Numbered from the stretch's first letter, positions 33,316-41,685 are shown. The stretch is DNA of 64,000 nucleotides from Streptomyces sp. Ag109_O5-1 (GCF_003814875.1 NZ_RKQF01000001.1:4960001-5024000), one strand, 5' to 3'. A program made the numbers and translations. The notes: generated by a model from the letters alone, not told the origin.

Positions 33316-33429
33316 TCAGCCCTGGCGCTGCTTGTGGCGCGGGTTCTCGCAAATGACCATGACCCGACCGTGACGGCGGATCACCCTGCACTTGTCGCAG
33401 ATCTTCTTGACGCTCGGCTTGACCTTCAT
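33316..33429 (-). CDS. rpmJ: 50S ribosomal protein L36 (zinc-binding form)
   Basis: This 37-residue protein reads MKVKPSVKKICDKCRVIRRH at its start. Cys11, Cys14, Cys27 and His32 form the zinc ribbon, so this is the C+ form made in zinc-replete cells. It lies between infA and rpsM, the usual place. Confidence 0.97.
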   Translation of the reverse strand: MKVKPSVKKICDKCRVIRRHGRVMVICENPRHKQRQG

Positions 33430-33490
33430 GGGATTGAGGTTCTCCGGGTCAGTTGCCGGCCGTCCCGCTCACACGGGACGTAGGCAAGAT

Positions 33491-33712
33491 CTACTTGTAG
33501 CGGTAGACGATCCGGCCACGCGTCAGGTCGTACGGAGACAGCTCCACCACGACCCGGTCGTCAGGGAGGATGCGGATGTAGTGCATACGCATCTTGCCGC
33601 TGATGTGTGCCAGGACCTGGTGGCCGTTCTGGAGCTCGACCTTGAACATGGCGTTCGGAAGAGACTCGACGACAGTGCCCTCGATCTCGATGGCACCTTG
33701 CTTCTTGGCCAC
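33491..33712 (-). CDS. infA: Translation initiation factor IF-1
   Basis: The 73-residue OB-fold protein (MAKKQGAIEIEGTVVESLPN, ending DLTRGRIVYRYK) binds the A site of the 30S subunit during initiation. It opens the infA-rpmJ-rpsM-rpsK part of the alpha operon. A weak vegetative promoter candidate lies about 95 bp upstream, and a repeat element separates it from map. Confidence 0.98.
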   Translation of the reverse strand: MAKKQGAIEIEGTVVESLPNAMFKVELQNGHQVLAHISGKMRMHYIRILPDDRVVVELSPYDLTRGRIVYRYK

Positions 33713-33804
33713 GCTTCGCCCTTCGAATCGACTACCTTGATCGACTCCCGCACTGTCCCTTGCGGGCGCATGCGGACATGCGGGTACACGAGAGCCGACG
33801 AGTC

Positions 33805-33834
33805 AGTCTACGTCAGCGCACCCGGAAAGACGAA
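33805..33834 (-). promoter_or_regulatory. Candidate infA promoter
   Basis: On the minus strand TAGACT (33805-33810) is an acceptable -10 box. TTCGTC lies 18 bp upstream (33829-33834) and is a poor -35 match. The transcript start would be about 90 bp before infA. Confidence 0.35.
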
Positions 33835-33898
33835 TCGAGAAATCCTGCCCAAGAGCACAGATCATTAAGCGCCCATTATGGGGAGCGCCCTGTCTGCA

Positions 33899-33977
33899 GC
33901 GCCCCGTCAGGGGCACGGGGCTGTATACATTTGCGGCTCCGCCGCGCGGGCGCGCTCAACCCCCACCGGGCCGCAGC
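33899..33977 (+). repeat. Dispersed intergenic repeat, copy G (variant middle block)
   Basis: It opens GCGCCCC-GTCA-GGGGCACGGGG, then has a different middle block (CTGTATACATTTGCGGCTCC and GCCGCGCGGGCGCG with a GCGGC/GCCGC hairpin) and closes with the family's CCGCAGCC end. It lies just 3' of map. Confidence 0.75.
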
Positions 33978-33989
33978 CTCGCGAAATGC

Positions 33990-34826
33990 TCAGCCCAGCG
34001 GATCCGGCGCGGCCGTGATCCCGAGCTCGGCCAGCTTGGCCCTACCGCCGTCAGGAGCCGTCAGCACCAACGGACCCTCGGCGGTCAGCGCAACACTGTG
34101 CTCCCAGTGCGACGACCACGTACCGTCCGTGGTGATCACGGTCCAGTCGTCCGACAGGACCTCCGTGCGCGGCGTCCCCAGCGACACCATCGGCTCGATG
34201 GCCAGGCAGAAACCGGGAACCAGCTTCGGCCCCTTCCCGCGCCGCCGGTCGACGTAGTTCAGCAGGTGCGGGTCCATGTGCATCTCGGTGCCGATGCCGT
34301 GACCGCCGTAGTCCTCGATGATCCCGTACTTGCCGCCGCCCGGCTTCGGCTGCCGGCGGATGTACGTCTCGATCGCCCGGGAGACGTCGACGAGCCGGCT
34401 GCCCTGCTTCATCGCCGCGATACCGGCCCACATCGACTCCTCGGTGACCCGGGAGAGCTCGATCAGCTCCGGAGCGTGACCGGAGCCCACGAACGCCGTG
34501 TAGGCCGCGTCGCCGTGCCAGCCGTCGACGATCGCACCGCAGTCGATGGAGATGATGTCGCCGTCCTTGAGAACGACGTCCTCGGAGGGGATGCCGTGGA
34601 CGACCACGTCGTTGACGGAGGTGCAGATGGTGGCGGGGAAGCCGCCGTAGCCGAGGAAGTTCGACTTGGCGCCGTGCTCGGCGAGGACCTTGCGGGCCAC
34701 CTCGTCCAGGTCCTTGGTGCTGGCGCCGGGCACCGCGGCCTCGCGCGTCGCCGCGTGGATGGCCGCGACGACCAGGCCCGCCGCACGCATCTTGGCGATC
34801 TGCTCGGGCGTCTTGATCTGCACCAT
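33990..34826 (-). CDS. map: Type I methionine aminopeptidase
   Basis: The 278-residue enzyme removes the initiator Met. Metal-ligand regions are visible: SIDCGAIVDGWHGDAAYT (two Asp), YGGHGIGTEMH (His), CLAIEPMV (Glu) and WEHSVALTAEG (Glu). The start at 34826 (MVQIKTPEQIAKMRAAG) fits the family. It follows adk, but a terminator-like stem lies between them. Confidence 0.97.
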   Translation of the reverse strand: MVQIKTPEQIAKMRAAGLVVAAIHAATREAAVPGASTKDLDEVARKVLAEHGAKSNFLGYGGFPATICTSVNDVVVHGIPSEDVVLKDGDIISIDCGAIVDGWHGDAAYTAFVGSGHAPELIELSRVTEESMWAGIAAMKQGSRLVDVSRAIETYIRRQPKPGGGKYGIIEDYGGHGIGTEMHMDPHLLNYVDRRRGKGPKLVPGFCLAIEPMVSLGTPRTEVLSDDWTVITTDGTWSSHWEHSVALTAEGPLVLTAPDGGRAKLAELGITAAPDPLG

Positions 34827-34877
34827 GGGTGGCCTGCGCTCTCCGTCACTCACGTCAACGTCAACTACACAACAGTA

Positions 34878-34909
34878 CGGCCGCGGCACCCGAGGGGGTA
34901 CCGCGGCCG
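34878..34909 (-). terminator. Stem-loop between adk and map
   Basis: GGCCGCGG-C-ACC pairs with GGT-A-CCGCGGCC, plus one outer pair, around a 6-base loop. The single C-A mismatch is a G-U pair in minus-strand RNA. A T-rich stretch (TACTGTTGTGTAGTTG) follows on the minus strand. It may act as a partial terminator. Confidence 0.55.
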
Positions 34910-34923
34910 GAACCGCTGGAAAA

Positions 34924-35589
34924 CTACTTCTCGTCGTCCCCGTCGCGCCCCAGCGCGTCCAGTGCGCGCTTGGTGACCTCGTCCACCGGACCCAGAGCGG
35001 AGATCGTCGCGACCAGGCCCTGCGTCTTGTAGTAGTCGATGATGGGCTCGGTCTGCGTGTGGTAGACCTCCAGCCGCGTACGGACGGTGTCCTCGGAATC
35101 GTCGTCGCGCTGGTAGAGCTCGCCGCCACAGATGTCGCAGACGCCCTCCACCTTCGGCGGGCTGTAGGTCACGTGGAAGACGTGCTCCGCCTTGTTGCGG
35201 CACAGGCGCCGTCCGGCGATCCGCTTGACGACCTCCTCCTCGGGGACTTCGAGGTCGAGTACCGCGTCCAGCTTGATCTTCTCGGTCTTCAGCAGCTCGT
35301 CGAGCGCCTCGGCCTGTGCGACGTTGCGCGGGAAACCGTCCAGCAGGAAGCCGTTCACGGCGTCCTCCTGCTCCATGCGGTCCTTGGCCATGGCGATGGT
35401 GACCTCGTCGGGGACGAGGTTGCCGGCGTCCATGTAGGACTTCGCGAGTTTCCCGAGCTCCGTCTGCTGGCTGATGTTGGCGCGGAACAGGTCGCCCGTG
35501 GAGATGTGCGGGATCTTCAGCTCCTTGGCAAGGCGAACGGCTTGCGTTCCCTTACCGGCGCCAGGCGGCCCGACGAGGACGATTCGCAT
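34924..35589 (-). CDS. adk: Adenylate kinase
   Basis: The 221-residue enzyme balances AMP, ADP and ATP. It starts MRIVLVGPPGAGKGTQ (P-loop) and has the long-form LID, which carries Cys and His ligands (RLCRNKAEHVFHV, then GVCDICGGELYQRDDD) of a zinc site. Its ATG overlaps the secY stop by one base (TGATG), so the two are translationally coupled. Confidence 0.97.
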   Translation of the reverse strand: MRIVLVGPPGAGKGTQAVRLAKELKIPHISTGDLFRANISQQTELGKLAKSYMDAGNLVPDEVTIAMAKDRMEQEDAVNGFLLDGFPRNVAQAEALDELLKTEKIKLDAVLDLEVPEEEVVKRIAGRRLCRNKAEHVFHVTYSPPKVEGVCDICGGELYQRDDDSEDTVRTRLEVYHTQTEPIIDYYKTQGLVATISALGPVDEVTKRALDALGRDGDDEK

Positions 35590-36920
35590 CAGCGGAGGAA
35601 CCCTTCGTAATTGCGCTGCTGGAGCTGGCTCTCGATCTGCTTCACTGTTTCGAGGCCCACACCCACGATGATCAGGATGCTGGTGCCACCGAACGGGAAG
35701 TTCTGGCTTGCCCCAAAGCCAACCAACGCCATCGTCGGTACGAGAGCGATCAGCCCCAGATACAGCGAACCCGGCCAGGTGATCCGGTTGAGCACGTACG
35801 AGAGGTACTCAGCGGTCGGTCGGCCAGCCCGGATGCCCGGGATGAAGCCACCATACTTCTTCATGTTGTCGGCGACTTCTTCGGGGTTGAAGGAGATGGC
35901 CACGTAGAAGAAGGCGAAGAACACGATGAGCAAGAAGTACAGGGTGATGTAAATCGGGCTGGGCGCCGATCCAGACGATGCCCCGTTGACCAGATTCCTC
36001 TGGATCCAGGACTTCCAGGCGGAGTTGCCGCCCGCGAACTGCGCAACCAGCGCCGGGATGTAGAGCAGCGACGAGGCGAAGATGACGGGAATCACACCCG
36101 CCTGGTTCACTTTGAGCGGGATGTACGTGGACGTACCACCGTAGGAACGGCGCCCGATCATGCGCTTGGCATACTGCACGGGGATGCGGCGCTGGGACTG
36201 CTCGACGAAGACCACCAGGCCGACCATGACCAGTCCGACGAGGATCACCGTGCCGAACTCGATCCAACCGCCGGCGAGGCTGCCCTGCTTCTTGACGGCC
36301 CACAGCGCGGACGGGAAGGTCGCGGCGATCGAGATGAACATCAGGATCGACATGCCGTTGCCGATGCCACGGTCTGTGATCAGCTCTCCGAGCCACATCA
36401 CGACGGCCGTACCGGCAGTCATACAGACAACCATCGTGACAGTCGTGAAGATCGCCTGGTCCGGGACGATTCCCGAGGCCACCGAGCAGCCGCTGAACAG
36501 CGCGCCGCTGCGGGCCGTGGCGACCAGACCGGTGCCCTGCAGGATGGCGAGAGCCACGGTCAGGTATCGGGTGTACTGCGTGATCTTCGTCGTGCCGGCC
36601 TGACCCTCTTTCTTGAGGGCCTCCAGGCGCGGAATCACCACGGTGAGCAGCTGAAGGATGATGCTCGCGGTGATATACGGCATGATACCGAGCGCGAAGA
36701 CCGTGATACGCAGCAGCGCTCCGCCGCTGAACATGTTGACGAGACCGAACAGGCCCTGATTGCCGGAGGCCTCGTTCACACACGTTTCGACGGCTTTGTA
36801 GTTGACGCCGGGGATCGGGATGTGGGTGCCGGCCCGGTAGACCACGATGATGCCCAGCGTGAAGAGCAGCTTCTTGCGCAGGTCGGGCGTCCTGAACGCC
36901 CGGGCGAACGCGGTGAGCAC
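35589..36920 (-). CDS. secY: Protein translocase subunit SecY
   Basis: The 443-residue channel protein has ten hydrophobic segments. Visible features are the start LTAFARAFRTPDLRKKLLFT, the HIPIPGV loop after the first segment and the cytoplasmic loop RRIPVQYAKRMIGRRSYGGT used for SecA and ribosome contact. The GTG at 36920 has AGGAGG 5 bp upstream. A long gap with a terminator separates it from rplO, so it probably has its own promoter. Confidence 0.98.
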   Translation of the reverse strand: MLTAFARAFRTPDLRKKLLFTLGIIVVYRAGTHIPIPGVNYKAVETCVNEASGNQGLFGLVNMFSGGALLRITVFALGIMPYITASIILQLLTVVIPRLEALKKEGQAGTTKITQYTRYLTVALAILQGTGLVATARSGALFSGCSVASGIVPDQAIFTTVTMVVCMTAGTAVVMWLGELITDRGIGNGMSILMFISIAATFPSALWAVKKQGSLAGGWIEFGTVILVGLVMVGLVVFVEQSQRRIPVQYAKRMIGRRSYGGTSTYIPLKVNQAGVIPVIFASSLLYIPALVAQFAGGNSAWKSWIQRNLVNGASSGSAPSPIYITLYFLLIVFFAFFYVAISFNPEEVADNMKKYGGFIPGIRAGRPTAEYLSYVLNRITWPGSLYLGLIALVPTMALVGFGASQNFPFGGTSILIIVGVGLETVKQIESQLQQRNYEGFLR

Positions 36921-37322
36921 GGTGCCTCCTGCGACCCCCGCGTGTACGCGCGCGAGGTGACGATTAAGTGGGGTTGATGGCCTGTGGAACGAGGTTACGG
37001 CATGCCAAGACGACGCTGGGCACCAGCGGTACAGCCTACCTACATCGCCACCCTTCCGGGACACCAACTGCATTCGAACGCGCGTATGTGAAAACGGTAG
37101 CTTCTACCATATACATGCCATAAATTTCTGATCGACCGGCTGATCATTCAGCCGTACAGCATCGGGGGACCTGTGGCTGACCACCGCAATTACCCCCTGG
37201 CCAATCGAAAACCGGCAGCCGTGGCCACACGGCTTCCCCGCGCCTCACGAAGGACACGTCGGCATCGAAGATGCTCGCCGTCCATCTCCCCGCCGGCGCG
37301 CCAAAGCGTCCTGAAACGGGAA
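36921..37322. other. secY upstream region
   Basis: About 400 bp without a convincing gene. It includes an A+T-rich island (about 37085-37135) and a 7-bp stem-loop CGGCTGA-TCAT-TCAGCCG (37137-37154). The secY promoter should lie here. TTGGTG followed 19 bp later by TAGGTA on the minus strand is one weak candidate. A plus-strand frame at 37173 has no ribosome site or recognisable product. Confidence 0.4.
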
Positions 37323-37364
37323 ACGGCCGGGGACGCCCCTCGTGAGAGGGACATCCCCGGCCGT
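37323..37364 (-). terminator. Terminator at the end of the S10-spc block, after rplO
   Basis: A 19-bp stem (37323-37341 with 37346-37364) closes on a GTGA tetraloop. Its two non-Watson-Crick positions are both C-A on the plus strand, hence G-U in minus-strand RNA. TTTCCCGTTTC follows. This is the strongest terminator in the window. Confidence 0.85.
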
Positions 37365-37396
37365 CTTCGCTGACGTCAGTCAGCCGCCGACCGGTC

Positions 37397-37852
37397 TCAG
37401 ACGAGCTCGGTGACGGTGCCGCCGGCGGCGGTGATCTTCTCCTTGGCGGAGCCGGAGACGGCGTCGACCGTCACCTGCAGCGCCACGGAGACCTCACCCT
37501 GGCCGAGGACCTTGACGAGGCTGTTCTTGCGAACGGCACCCTTGGCGACGAGACCCTCGACGGTGACCTCGCCACCCTCCGGGTACAGCGCGGCCAGCTT
37601 GTCGAGGTTCACGACCTGGAACTCGGTCTTGAACGGGTTCTTGAAGCCCTTCAGCTTCGGAAGGCGCATGTGGAGGGGCATCTGCCCACCCTCGAAGCGC
37701 TCCGGAACCTGGTAACGGGCCTTCGTACCCTTGGTACCACGACCGGCCGTCTTACCCTTCGACGCCTCACCACGACCGACACGGGTCTTGGCGGTCTTGG
37801 CGCCCGGGGCGGGACGGAGGTTGTGGATCTTGAGCGGGTTGCTCTCCGCCAT
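37397..37852 (-). CDS. rplO: 50S ribosomal protein L15
   Basis: The 151-residue protein has the L15 pattern (NPLKIHNLRPAPGAKTAKTR, GRGEASKGKTAGRGTKG, MPLHMRLPKLKGF). It is the last gene before the spc terminator; secY follows after about 480 bp rather than directly as in E. coli. Confidence 0.98.
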   Translation of the reverse strand: MAESNPLKIHNLRPAPGAKTAKTRVGRGEASKGKTAGRGTKGTKARYQVPERFEGGQMPLHMRLPKLKGFKNPFKTEFQVVNLDKLAALYPEGGEVTVEGLVAKGAVRKNSLVKVLGQGEVSVALQVTVDAVSGSAKEKITAAGGTVTELV

Positions 37853-37854
37853 GA

Positions 37855-38037
37855 TCAGTCGACCTCCTCAACCGTCACGAGGTGGCGGACGGTGTGCACC
37901 ATGCCGCGGAACTCGGGGCGGTCCTCCTTGACGACCACGGTGTTGATCCCCTTGAGACCAAGGGACCGCAGGGTGTCACGGTGGTTCTGCTTGCTACCGA
38001 TGTACGACTTCGTCTGCGTGACCTTGAGGCGAGCCAT
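37855..38037 (-). CDS. rpmD: 50S ribosomal protein L30
   Basis: This 60-residue protein starts MARLKVTQTKSYIGSKQNHR and is the usual short bacterial L30. Its start overlaps the rpsE stop (TAATG) and it precedes rplO by 2 bp. Confidence 0.97.
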   Translation of the reverse strand: MARLKVTQTKSYIGSKQNHRDTLRSLGLKGINTVVVKEDRPEFRGMVHTVRHLVTVEEVD

Positions 38038-38642
38038 TACGCACCCGCTCCCGCACGCGCACGAAGCAGAGCCGCGGGGGCGACGTCCTCAAGAGGCAGA
38101 CCGCGGCGGGCCGCGACCTCCTCCGGACGCTGCAGGCCCTTCAGGGCCTCCACGGTCGCGTGCACGATGTTGATCGCGTTGTCGGAGCCGAGCGACTTCG
38201 ACAGGATGTCGTGGATACCGGCGCACTCGAGCACGGCACGCACCGGACCACCGGCGATAACGCCGGTACCCGGGGACGCGGGCTTGAGCAGCACGACGCC
38301 GGCAGCCTTCTCACCCTGGATCGGGTGCGGGATGGTGCCCTGGATACGCGGGACCTTGAAGAAGTGCTTCTTGGCCTCCTCAACGCCCTTGGCGATGGCG
38401 GCCGGCACCTCCTTGGCCTTGCCGTAACCGACACCCACGGTGCCGTCACCGTCGCCCACCACGACCAGCGCGGTGAAGCTGAAGCGACGACCACCCTTCA
38501 CAACCTTGGCGACGCGGTTGATCGCGACAACGCGCTCAACGTACGCGGTCTTCTCGGCGGCAGCAGCGCCGCCGTCACGGCCCTTCCGGTCCCGCCGCTC
38601 GCCGCCACCGGCACCGCCACCGCGGCGCTGGGGTCCAGCCAT
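38037..38642 (-). CDS. rpsE: 30S ribosomal protein S5
   Basis: The 201-residue protein has the double-stranded-RNA-binding core (VERVVAINRVAKVVKGGRRF) and GYGKAKEVPAAIAKGVEEA. A Gly/Arg-rich head of about 30 residues and an Ala/Arg-rich tail are streptomycete features. It overlaps rpmD by one base. Confidence 0.98.
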   Translation of the reverse strand: MAGPQRRGGGAGGGERRDRKGRDGGAAAAEKTAYVERVVAINRVAKVVKGGRRFSFTALVVVGDGDGTVGVGYGKAKEVPAAIAKGVEEAKKHFFKVPRIQGTIPHPIQGEKAAGVVLLKPASPGTGVIAGGPVRAVLECAGIHDILSKSLGSDNAINIVHATVEALKGLQRPEEVAARRGLPLEDVAPAALLRARAGAGA

Positions 38643-38678
38643 TGGATTACCTCTCTCTTTCCGCTAGCTACAAGCGGC

Positions 38679-39062
38679 TCAGAACTTGAGCCCGGCCTCG
38701 CGGGCGGCGTCCGCCAGGGCGGCGATGCGCCCGGCGTACTGGTTACCACCACGGTCGAACACCACGGCCTCGACACCGGCGGCCTTGGCACGCTCGGCGA
38801 CCAGGGCGCCGACCTGCTTGGCCTGCGTGGACTTGTCGCCCTCGCCACCACGGACCGACGCGTCCAGGGTGGACGCGGAAGCCAGGGTGTGGCCCTTCAG
38901 GTCGTCGATCACCTGCGCCACGATGTGGCGGTTGGAGCGGGTCACGACCAGACGGGGACGCTCCGCCGTACCGGAAAGGTTCTTGCGGATCCGGATGTGA
39001 CGGCGCTTGATCGCGGCGCGCTTGTAGGCGTCGCCCTTGAGGATCTTCTGCCCGTATGCCAT
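38679..39062 (-). CDS. rplR: 50S ribosomal protein L18
   Basis: The 127-residue 5S-rRNA-binding protein ends GNQYAGRIAALADAAREAGL, then KF, and contains IRIRKNLSGTAERPRLVV. It lies between rplF and rpsE. Confidence 0.98.
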   Translation of the reverse strand: MAYGQKILKGDAYKRAAIKRRHIRIRKNLSGTAERPRLVVTRSNRHIVAQVIDDLKGHTLASASTLDASVRGGEGDKSTQAKQVGALVAERAKAAGVEAVVFDRGGNQYAGRIAALADAAREAGLKF

Positions 39063-39065
39063 GGC

Positions 39066-39605
39066 TTACTTACCCGCCTTTCCGACCTTGCGGCGGATGA
39101 CTTCGCCCTCGTACTTGACGCCCTTGGCCTTGTACGGGTCGGGCTTGCGCAGCTTGCGGATGTTGGCCGCGACCTCGCCGACCTTCTGCTTGTCGATGCC
39201 CTCGACCGAGAAACGGGTCGGAGCCTCGACCTTGAAGGTGATGCCCTCGGGGGCCTCGACCAGGATCGGGTGGCTGTAACCGAGCGCGAACTCGAGGTTC
39301 GCACCCTTGGCGGTCACGCGGTAACCGACACCGCTGATTTCGAGCTTCTTCACGTAACCCTGGGTCACGCCGGTGATCATGTTCGCCACCAGCGTGCGGG
39401 ACAGGCCGTGCAGGGCCTTGCTCTGACGCTCGTCGTTGGGGCGGGTCACCGCGAGAGTGCCGTCCTCGCCCTTGGCGATGTCGATCGGAGCCACGATGGT
39501 GTGGGTCAGCTCGCCCTTGGGGCCCTTGACCTGCACCGTGCGGCCGTCGATGGTGACGTCCACGCCGGCGGGAACCGCGATGGGGAGCTTGCCGATACGC
39601 GACAT
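39066..39605 (-). CDS. rplF: 50S ribosomal protein L6
   Basis: The 179-residue protein starts MSRIGKLPIAVPAGVDVTI and has the two repeated L6 domains, with the RKPDPYKAKGVKYEGE motif near the C-terminus. It is 3 bp from rplR. Confidence 0.98.
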   Translation of the reverse strand: MSRIGKLPIAVPAGVDVTIDGRTVQVKGPKGELTHTIVAPIDIAKGEDGTLAVTRPNDERQSKALHGLSRTLVANMITGVTQGYVKKLEISGVGYRVTAKGANLEFALGYSHPILVEAPEGITFKVEAPTRFSVEGIDKQKVGEVAANIRKLRKPDPYKAKGVKYEGEVIRRKVGKAGK

Positions 39606-39629
39606 AGCTGTTTCCTCCGTTCCCTTCTG

Positions 39630-40028
39630 CTACCAGACGTAGGCGAGGACTTCCCCACCCACGCCCTTCTTGCCGGCCTGCTTGTCGGTGAGGAGCCCGT
39701 GCGACGTGGAGATGATCGCCACGCCGAGGCCGCCCAGCACCTTCGGCAGGGAGGTGGACTTCGCGTACACCCGGAGACCGGGCTTGGAGATCCGCTTGAT
39801 GCCCGCGATGGAGCGCTCACGGTTGGGACCGAACTTCAGGTCCAGGACGAGGTTCTTGCCGACCTCGGCGTCCTCGACCTTCCAGCCCGTGATGAAGCCC
39901 TCCTGCTGGAGGATCTCCGCGATGTGAGACTTGATCTTGGACGCCGGCATCGTCACGGAGTCGTGGTATGCCGAGTTCGCGTTCCGCAGACGCGTAAGCA
40001 TGTCTGCGATCGGATCAGTCATGGTCAT
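39630..40028 (-). CDS. rpsH: 30S ribosomal protein S8
   Basis: The 132-residue protein starts MTMTDPIADMLTRLRNANSA; a second ATG two codons in is also possible. STSHGLLTDKQAGKKGVGGE near the end is the rRNA-binding signature. S8 is the autogenous regulator of the spc operon in E. coli. Here a 214-bp gap with a bipartite hairpin precedes the gene. Confidence 0.98.
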   Translation of the reverse strand: MTMTDPIADMLTRLRNANSAYHDSVTMPASKIKSHIAEILQQEGFITGWKVEDAEVGKNLVLDLKFGPNRERSIAGIKRISKPGLRVYAKSTSLPKVLGGLGVAIISTSHGLLTDKQAGKKGVGGEVLAYVW

Positions 40029-40145
40029 GAATTGGCCTTCGGCCTCTCTCGCCGGGGTTTCCTGGTGCGCCATCCCTCTCCCCGATCCGAGACGGGACGG
40101 GTGCGGCGCGGTGGACCTACGGCGTAGTAAGTCGTACGGGCGACC

Positions 40146-40196
40146 GTCAGGCGCCCAACCCTCCAAGCCTAAGCCATGAAGAGGAGGGCACCTGAC
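40146..40196 (-). promoter_or_regulatory. Bipartite stem-loop in the rpsN-rpsH gap
   Basis: GTCAGG/CCTGAC (40146-40151, 40191-40196) encloses CCCTCC/GGAGGG (40159-40164, 40183-40188) across an uneven internal loop. It sits in an unusually long gap within the spc genes. A control element is plausible but unproven. Confidence 0.35.
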
Positions 40197-40242
40197 ACGC
40201 CCATTGCTTACCGAGAGCCTCTGAAATCCCTAAAAGCGGGGA

Positions 40243-40428
40243 TTACCAGGAGCTCTTGGTCACGCCCGGCAGCTCGCCACGGTGAGCCATCTCACGAAGG
40301 CACACGCGGCAGAGGCCGAACTTGCGGTACACGGAGTGCGGACGGCCGCAGCGCTGGCAGCGCGTGTAGCCACGCACACCGAACTTGGGCTTGCGAGCAG
40401 CCTTGGCAATCAGAGCCTTCTTCGCCAT
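40243..40428 (-). CDS. rpsN: 30S ribosomal protein S14, type Z
   Basis: This 61-residue short form has two CxxC pairs (RCQRCGRPH, LCRVCLREM) that bind zinc. The longer zinc-free S14 is usually encoded elsewhere under zinc control. The start is 5 bp after rplE. Some annotations call it rpsZ. Confidence 0.97.
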   Translation of the reverse strand: MAKKALIAKAARKPKFGVRGYTRCQRCGRPHSVYRKFGLCRVCLREMAHRGELPGVTKSSW

Positions 40429-40433
40429 CTCGC

Positions 40434-40991
40434 TCACGCCTCCTTGAACGGGAAGCCGAGGTGACGAAGGAGCGCGCGGCCCTCAGCGTCGTTGGTCGCC
40501 GTGGTGACCACGGTGATGTCCATGCCCCGGGTACGGTCGATCTTGTCCTGGTCGATCTCGTGGAACATGACCTGCTCCGTGAGACCGAAGGTGTAGTTGC
40601 CACGGCCGTCGAACTGCTTGGGGGACAGACCACGGAAGTCGCGGATGCGCGGCAGCGCGAGCGACAGGGTGCGGTCCAGGAACTCCCACATGCGGTCGCC
40701 ACGGAGCGTGACGTGGGCACCGATCGGCTGGCCCTCACGCAGCTTGAACTGCGCGATGGACTTGCGGGCCTTGGTGACCTGCGGCTTCTGGCCGGTGATC
40801 GTGGTGAGGTCGCGGATGGCGCCCTCGATCAGCTTCGAGTCACGGGCGGCGTCGCCGACACCCATGTTGACCACGATCTTGACGAGGCCGGGGATCTGCA
40901 TGACGTTCTCGTACTTGAACTCGTCACGCATCTTGCCCGCGATCTCCTCGCGGTACTTCAGCTTCAGACGCGGAGCAGTGGTGGTAGCCAT
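40434..40991 (-). CDS. rplE: 50S ribosomal protein L5
   Basis: The 185-residue protein has PGLVKIVVNMGVGDAARDSK and GLTEQVMFHEIDQDKIDRTR, both L5 signatures for 5S rRNA and P-site contacts. The start overlaps the rplX stop by one base (TGATG). Confidence 0.98.
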   Translation of the reverse strand: MATTTAPRLKLKYREEIAGKMRDEFKYENVMQIPGLVKIVVNMGVGDAARDSKLIEGAIRDLTTITGQKPQVTKARKSIAQFKLREGQPIGAHVTLRGDRMWEFLDRTLSLALPRIRDFRGLSPKQFDGRGNYTFGLTEQVMFHEIDQDKIDRTRGMDITVVTTATNDAEGRALLRHLGFPFKEA

Positions 40992-41314
40992 CAGATGTCC
41001 TCACCCGTCCGCTTGGCAACGCGGATCTTGTTGCCTTCGTCGTCGAAGCGGTAACCGACACGCGTGACGACCTTGTTGCCGTCCTTCTCAACGACCAGCT
41101 GGACGTTGGAGACGTGGACGGGCGCCTCGGTCGTGACGATGCCGCCGGCCTGCGAACCGCGAGCGGTCGGGCCGGCCTTGGTGTGCTTCTTGACCCGGTT
41201 GACACCCTCGACCAGGACGCGGTCCTCGCGGGGGTAGGCCGCGATGACCTTGCCCTGCTTGCCCTTGTCCTTGCCGGTGATGACCTGGACCAGGTCGCCC
41301 TTCTTGATCTTCAT
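40991..41314 (-). CDS. rplX: 50S ribosomal protein L24
   Basis: The 107-residue protein starts MKIKKGDLVQVITGKDKGKQ, the KOW motif of L24. It is coupled to rplE by a one-base overlap and follows rplN by 2 bp. Confidence 0.98.
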   Translation of the reverse strand: MKIKKGDLVQVITGKDKGKQGKVIAAYPREDRVLVEGVNRVKKHTKAGPTARGSQAGGIVTTEAPVHVSNVQLVVEKDGNKVVTRVGYRFDDEGNKIRVAKRTGEDI

Positions 41315-41316
41315 GC

Positions 41317-41685
41317 TTACAGCACCTCCGGAGCCAGCGAGATGATCTTCATGAACTTCTTCTCGCGCAGCTCACGCCCGACCGGGCCGAAGATGCGGGT
41401 GCCGCGAGGGTCGCCGTCGTTCTTCAGAATGACGGCGGCGTTCTCGTCGAAGCGGATGTACGAGCCGTCCGGACGGCGGCGCTCCTTGACGGTGCGAACG
41501 ATGACCGCCTTGATGACGTCACCCTTCTTCACGTTGCCGCCGGGGATCGCGTCCTTGACGGTGGCGACGATGACGTCACCGATGCCCGCGTAGCGGCGAC
41601 CGGAGCCACCGAGCACACGGATGCAAAGGATCTCCTTCGCACCAGTGTTGTCGGCGACGCGCAGTCGCGACTCCTGCTGGATCAC
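41317..41685 (-). CDS. rplN: 50S ribosomal protein L14
   Basis: The 122-residue protein starts MIQQESRLRVADNTGAKEIL from a GTG with AGGAGA upstream. It is the first gene of the spc part; a 103-bp gap with two hairpins separates it from rpsQ. Confidence 0.98.
   Translation of the reverse strand: MIQQESRLRVADNTGAKEILCIRVLGGSGRRYAGIGDVIVATVKDAIPGGNVKKGDVIKAVIVRTVKERRRPDGSYIRFDENAAVILKNDGDPRGTRIFGPVGRELREKKFMKIISLAPEVL

Noticed and set aside
34829..34923. Small protein gene in the adk-map gap
   Set aside because: The gap is filled by a stem-loop and offers no start with a ribosome site.
33990..35129. A longer start for map reaching into adk
   Set aside because: The extra residues are adk in another frame. 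The family start is MVQIKTPEQ at 34826.
37173..37373. Plus-strand frame of 66 codons upstream of rplO
   Set aside because: It has no ribosome site, is overlapped by the rplO terminator, and its Arg-rich product is typical of chance GC-rich frames.
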